From JAIPEK01 sp041685935 (GTDB lineage Bacteria > Desulfobacterota > Desulfobacteria > Desulfobacterales > Desulfobacteraceae), in NCBI GenBank assembly GCA_041685935.1, contig JAWLES010000149.1, positions 1 through 5,999 of the forward strand: a stretch of DNA of 5,999 bases, read 5' to 3'. Under the pieces are notes generated by a model, which saw nothing but the letters and a program-made list of their open reading frames with translations, was not told the DNA's origin and did no database searches. Below are positions 4,574 to 5,999 of this stretch, in pieces. Position 1 is the first letter of the stretch. Every line of letters begins with the position of its first letter. The translations under genes were made by a program, and so were the position numbers.

Positions 4574-5419
4574 TCACACCTCGATTGTTCTGTAATCTCC
4601 CTCGAAGGTTCCTGCATACTCCCCCTTGTCTTCAGCTTCAACAGGATCAGTATACAGTACATTGTCAACAAAGAATATATAATAATCTTTCCTGTTCCGG
4701 GTGATAACTGCAAAGTACTTGTCGGTTGTATTGTTTAGAGAAGAGTTTTTGTTCCGCAGCAGCTGGTTTTTATCAAGCCGGGTTTCATCCGTCTTTTTGA
4801 CCACGTTTCTCCGGTTGATCCCGATTACTTTGTTGTAAAGAATCGTTTCGGTTCCAAGGTGTTTCGGTGACACCGCTTTCCCGAATTTTAAAATTTCAAG
4901 AATGCCAGTGTATCTGACAGCGTATTTTGCCCCTTCGTTTTCAACAAAAAGGTATTTGGCGTGCCTCGGCTTCCGCGTATTCCGGCTGTACCTGCCGGAA
5001 GCCGAGCTGTCCATGTTGTGCAGGATTCTCTGGTTTTCCTCGATTTTAATATTAATTTCGTAAAGCTGTTTGTTTAATATGTTTTCCACATAGGTCTGAA
5101 GAATGCTCAAGCTGAAGGACTTGTTGTTCTCCACATAATTGTTGTCTGAAAGCAGCTGTTTTAGATACTCGCTTTTGGTTGTCTGGTGTATATTCTTATC
5201 GGAAAAATAGTCTGCATTGCTGATAATGTTTCTGGCGATCCGCTTGAAGGACTCATTGATTTCAATATTTTTCAGAATGCTGTTGAATACGGACAAAGCC
5301 TTCTTGTCGAATGCATCTTCGGGTTCGATCTTGCCGATGGCCTTACGCGTTTTTTCTATTCCCGCAAGGTTGTCGTCAAGATAAGGACCCAATGTATCTT
5401 CGATAGTTTTATAATCCAT
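4574..5419 (-). CDS. Helical protein with possible divergent CheW-like C-terminal domain
   Basis: I do not firmly recognise this 281-aa soluble protein. Residues 1-135 look all-helical, with amphipathic stretches ending near EINIKIEENQRIL. A basic, Ser/Arg-rich linker follows at about 138-153. The C-terminal half is beta-rich. KYLFVENEGAKYAVRYTGIL (155-174) looks like the opening strands of a CheW domain. YFAVITRNRKDYYIFFVDNV (235-254) resembles the second CheW barrel, where a GxxVDxV-type motif is expected. The central segment (180-230) is longer and poorly matched, so the CheW assignment is an inference. CheW domains are scaffolds linking receptors to histidine kinases, which would suit an adaptor in a signalling operon. 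The ATG at 5417-5419 is preceded by CAGGTAAGAG, a usable Shine-Dalgarno region, 10 bases after the GTPase stop. It ends in GTG TGA, 7 bases before the PATAN gene, whose ribosome site overlaps its last codons. A perfect 11-bp inverted repeat lies in the linker coding sequence. Confidence 0.75.
   Translation of the reverse strand: MDYKTIEDTLGPYLDDNLAGIEKTRKAIGKIEPEDAFDKKALSVFNSILKNIEINESFKRIARNIISNADYFSDKNIHQTTKSEYLKQLLSDNNYVENNKSFSLSILQTYVENILNKQLYEINIKIEENQRILHNMDSSASGRYSRNTRKPRHAKYLFVENEGAKYAVRYTGILEILKFGKAVSPKHLGTETILYNKVIGINRRNVVKKTDETRLDKNQLLRNKNSSLNNTTDKYFAVITRNRKDYYIFFVDNVLYTDPVEAEDKGEYAGTFEGDYRTIEV
4965..5006. repeat. Perfect 11-bp inverted repeat inside a coding region
   Basis: CTCGGCTTCCG at 4965-4975 is the exact reverse complement of CGGAAGCCGAG at 4996-5006, separated by 20 bases. 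It can form a GC-rich stem (8 of 11 pairs G-C) in the mRNA. The pairing does not extend at either end. It encodes the Ser/Arg/Lys linker (about residues 138-150) between the helical and beta-rich halves of the 281-aa protein. There is no T-tract after the second arm in the transcribed direction, so it is not a standard intrinsic terminator. It could be an RNA structure, the scar of a small repeat insertion, or chance. Confidence 0.7.
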
Positions 5420-5429
5420 CTCTTACCTG

Positions 5430-5999
5430 TCAGTTTGGTGTGTTTTTACCGTTAAAGACGGTTTTGTCGATAACGGTTTCAACCGTTTCTTTTGCAATAT
5501 GGTTGACTGTTTTGAATACATTCAGCCCCGTGACCGCACTTGAAGGGAAAGATTTTGTTTTGAGGTCTCCATTGAGCTGCTCTTCCATGTCTTCAATATC
5601 AGCCAGAGGGATCATGTTTTCGTCAAGATCCCGCTTGTTCCACTGGAACATCAGTTTGACATCGGAAAGGCTCCGTTTGTGGAAACTCAGGTTCTCCTTT
5701 AAGTTTTCAAATGATTCGAGATTGGCTTCCTGCCTTGAGGCAAGGGAGTCTGCCACGAAAACAACCCCGTCCACTCCTTTGAGTACAAGCCTTCTGGTGG
5801 ACTCGTATTTGACCTGCCCGGGAGTTGTGTAAAGCTGGAGTTTTAAATCAAAACCGTTTATTTTGCCAAGGTTGACTGGAAAAAAGTCAAAGAAAAGAGT
5901 CCTGTCTCCTTTTGTGTCAATGGATACAAGTTTGCTTGTTTGCCGGCCCTCGTTTTTCTGCAGTCGATTGTGGATATATTCAAGGTTCGTGGTCTTTCC
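5430..5999 (-). CDS. MglA-like Ras-family small GTPase, N-terminus outside window
   Basis: This is a cytoplasmic GTP-binding switch protein of the MglA branch of bacterial Ras-like GTPases. Reading in from the right edge there are 189 codons before a TGA stop. The reading begins inside the P-loop (GKTTNLEYI at the very edge). It continues with TKGDRTLFFDFFP, the switch region typical of MglA, then TTPGQV in place of the Ras DxxG motif (in-window residues 58-63), NKRDL as the guanine-specificity NKxD motif, and SSAVTG as the base-binding SAL-type loop. All GTPase motifs visible here are intact, so it should bind and hydrolyse GTP. Only about 15-20 N-terminal residues should be missing. In Myxococcus, MglA sets cell polarity for gliding and type IV pili and is controlled by the Roadblock protein MglB. 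No clear MglB lies in this window, although one could sit upstream outside it. I give no gene symbol because many paralogues exist. The gene ends 10 bases before the next start. Confidence 0.93.
   Translation of the reverse strand, partial: GKTTNLEYIHNRLQKNEGRQTSKLVSIDTKGDRTLFFDFFPVNLGKINGFDLKLQLYTTPGQVKYESTRRLVLKGVDGVVFVADSLASRQEANLESFENLKENLSFHKRSLSDVKLMFQWNKRDLDENMIPLADIEDMEEQLNGDLKTKSFPSSAVTGLNVFKTVNHIAKETVETVIDKTVFNGKNTPN

Noticed and set aside
4965..5006. Intrinsic terminator
   Set aside because: There is a perfect stem but no T-tract following it in the transcribed direction, and it lies in the middle of an intact coding sequence.
5430..5774. Short 114-codon version of the GTPase starting at GTG 5772-5774
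   Set aside because: The same frame continues to the window edge and carries the P-loop, switch and PGQ motifs, so the GTG is an internal valine.

Overview
The window is a dense, single-direction gene cluster. Nine genes all lie on the minus strand and read from the right edge (about 5999) to the left edge (1). Adjacent genes are separated by 3 to 18 bases or overlap by 4 and 17 bases, so they are almost certainly one transcription unit. No gene-free stretch exceeds 18 bases, and there is no visible promoter, intrinsic terminator, RNA gene, CRISPR array or mobile element. The first and last genes run off the window edges.

The likely host is a Desulfobacterota (former deltaproteobacteria) sulfate or metal reducer. 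The reasons are a four-heme class III-like cytochrome c, an MglA-type Ras-like GTPase, PATAN/DUF4388-type proteins, a moderate GC content (low to mid 40s % by eye), and good Shine-Dalgarno sites. This is an inference from gene content; the species cannot be named.

In transcription order the genes are: (1) the C-terminal 189 residues of an MglA-like GTPase (5430-5999, start outside the window); (2) a 281-aa protein with a helical N-terminal half and a possible, very divergent CheW-like C-terminal half (4574-5419); (3) a 188-aa PATAN/DUF4388-type protein (4000-4566); (4) a 303-aa protein with what look like two further PATAN-like units (3092-4003); (5) a 120-aa orphan, perhaps a reduced Roadblock-like fold (2746-3108); (6) a 150-aa winged-helix protein with a C-terminal module carrying an IGPIA signature (2281-2733); (7) a membrane Cache-HAMP sensor with no output domain (1434-2267); (8) a secreted tetraheme cytochrome c (942-1430); (9) a highly acidic, bipartite helical/coiled-coil protein cut by the left edge (1-923).

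Taken together this looks like an accessory signal-transduction module. A periplasmic redox protein and a membrane sensor are encoded with a cytoplasmic small GTPase and a set of adaptor-type proteins (PATAN, possible CheW-like, wHTH/IGPIA). In other bacteria MglA GTPases set cell polarity for gliding or type IV pili, and PATAN proteins act as adaptors in pilus and phototaxis control. A working hypothesis is that redox state or a small ligand sensed in the periplasm is relayed to a polarity or motility GTPase. The domain assignments of genes 1, 3, 7 and 8 are well supported by visible motifs; those of genes 2, 4, 5, 6 and 9 rest on pattern recognition and need profile searches.
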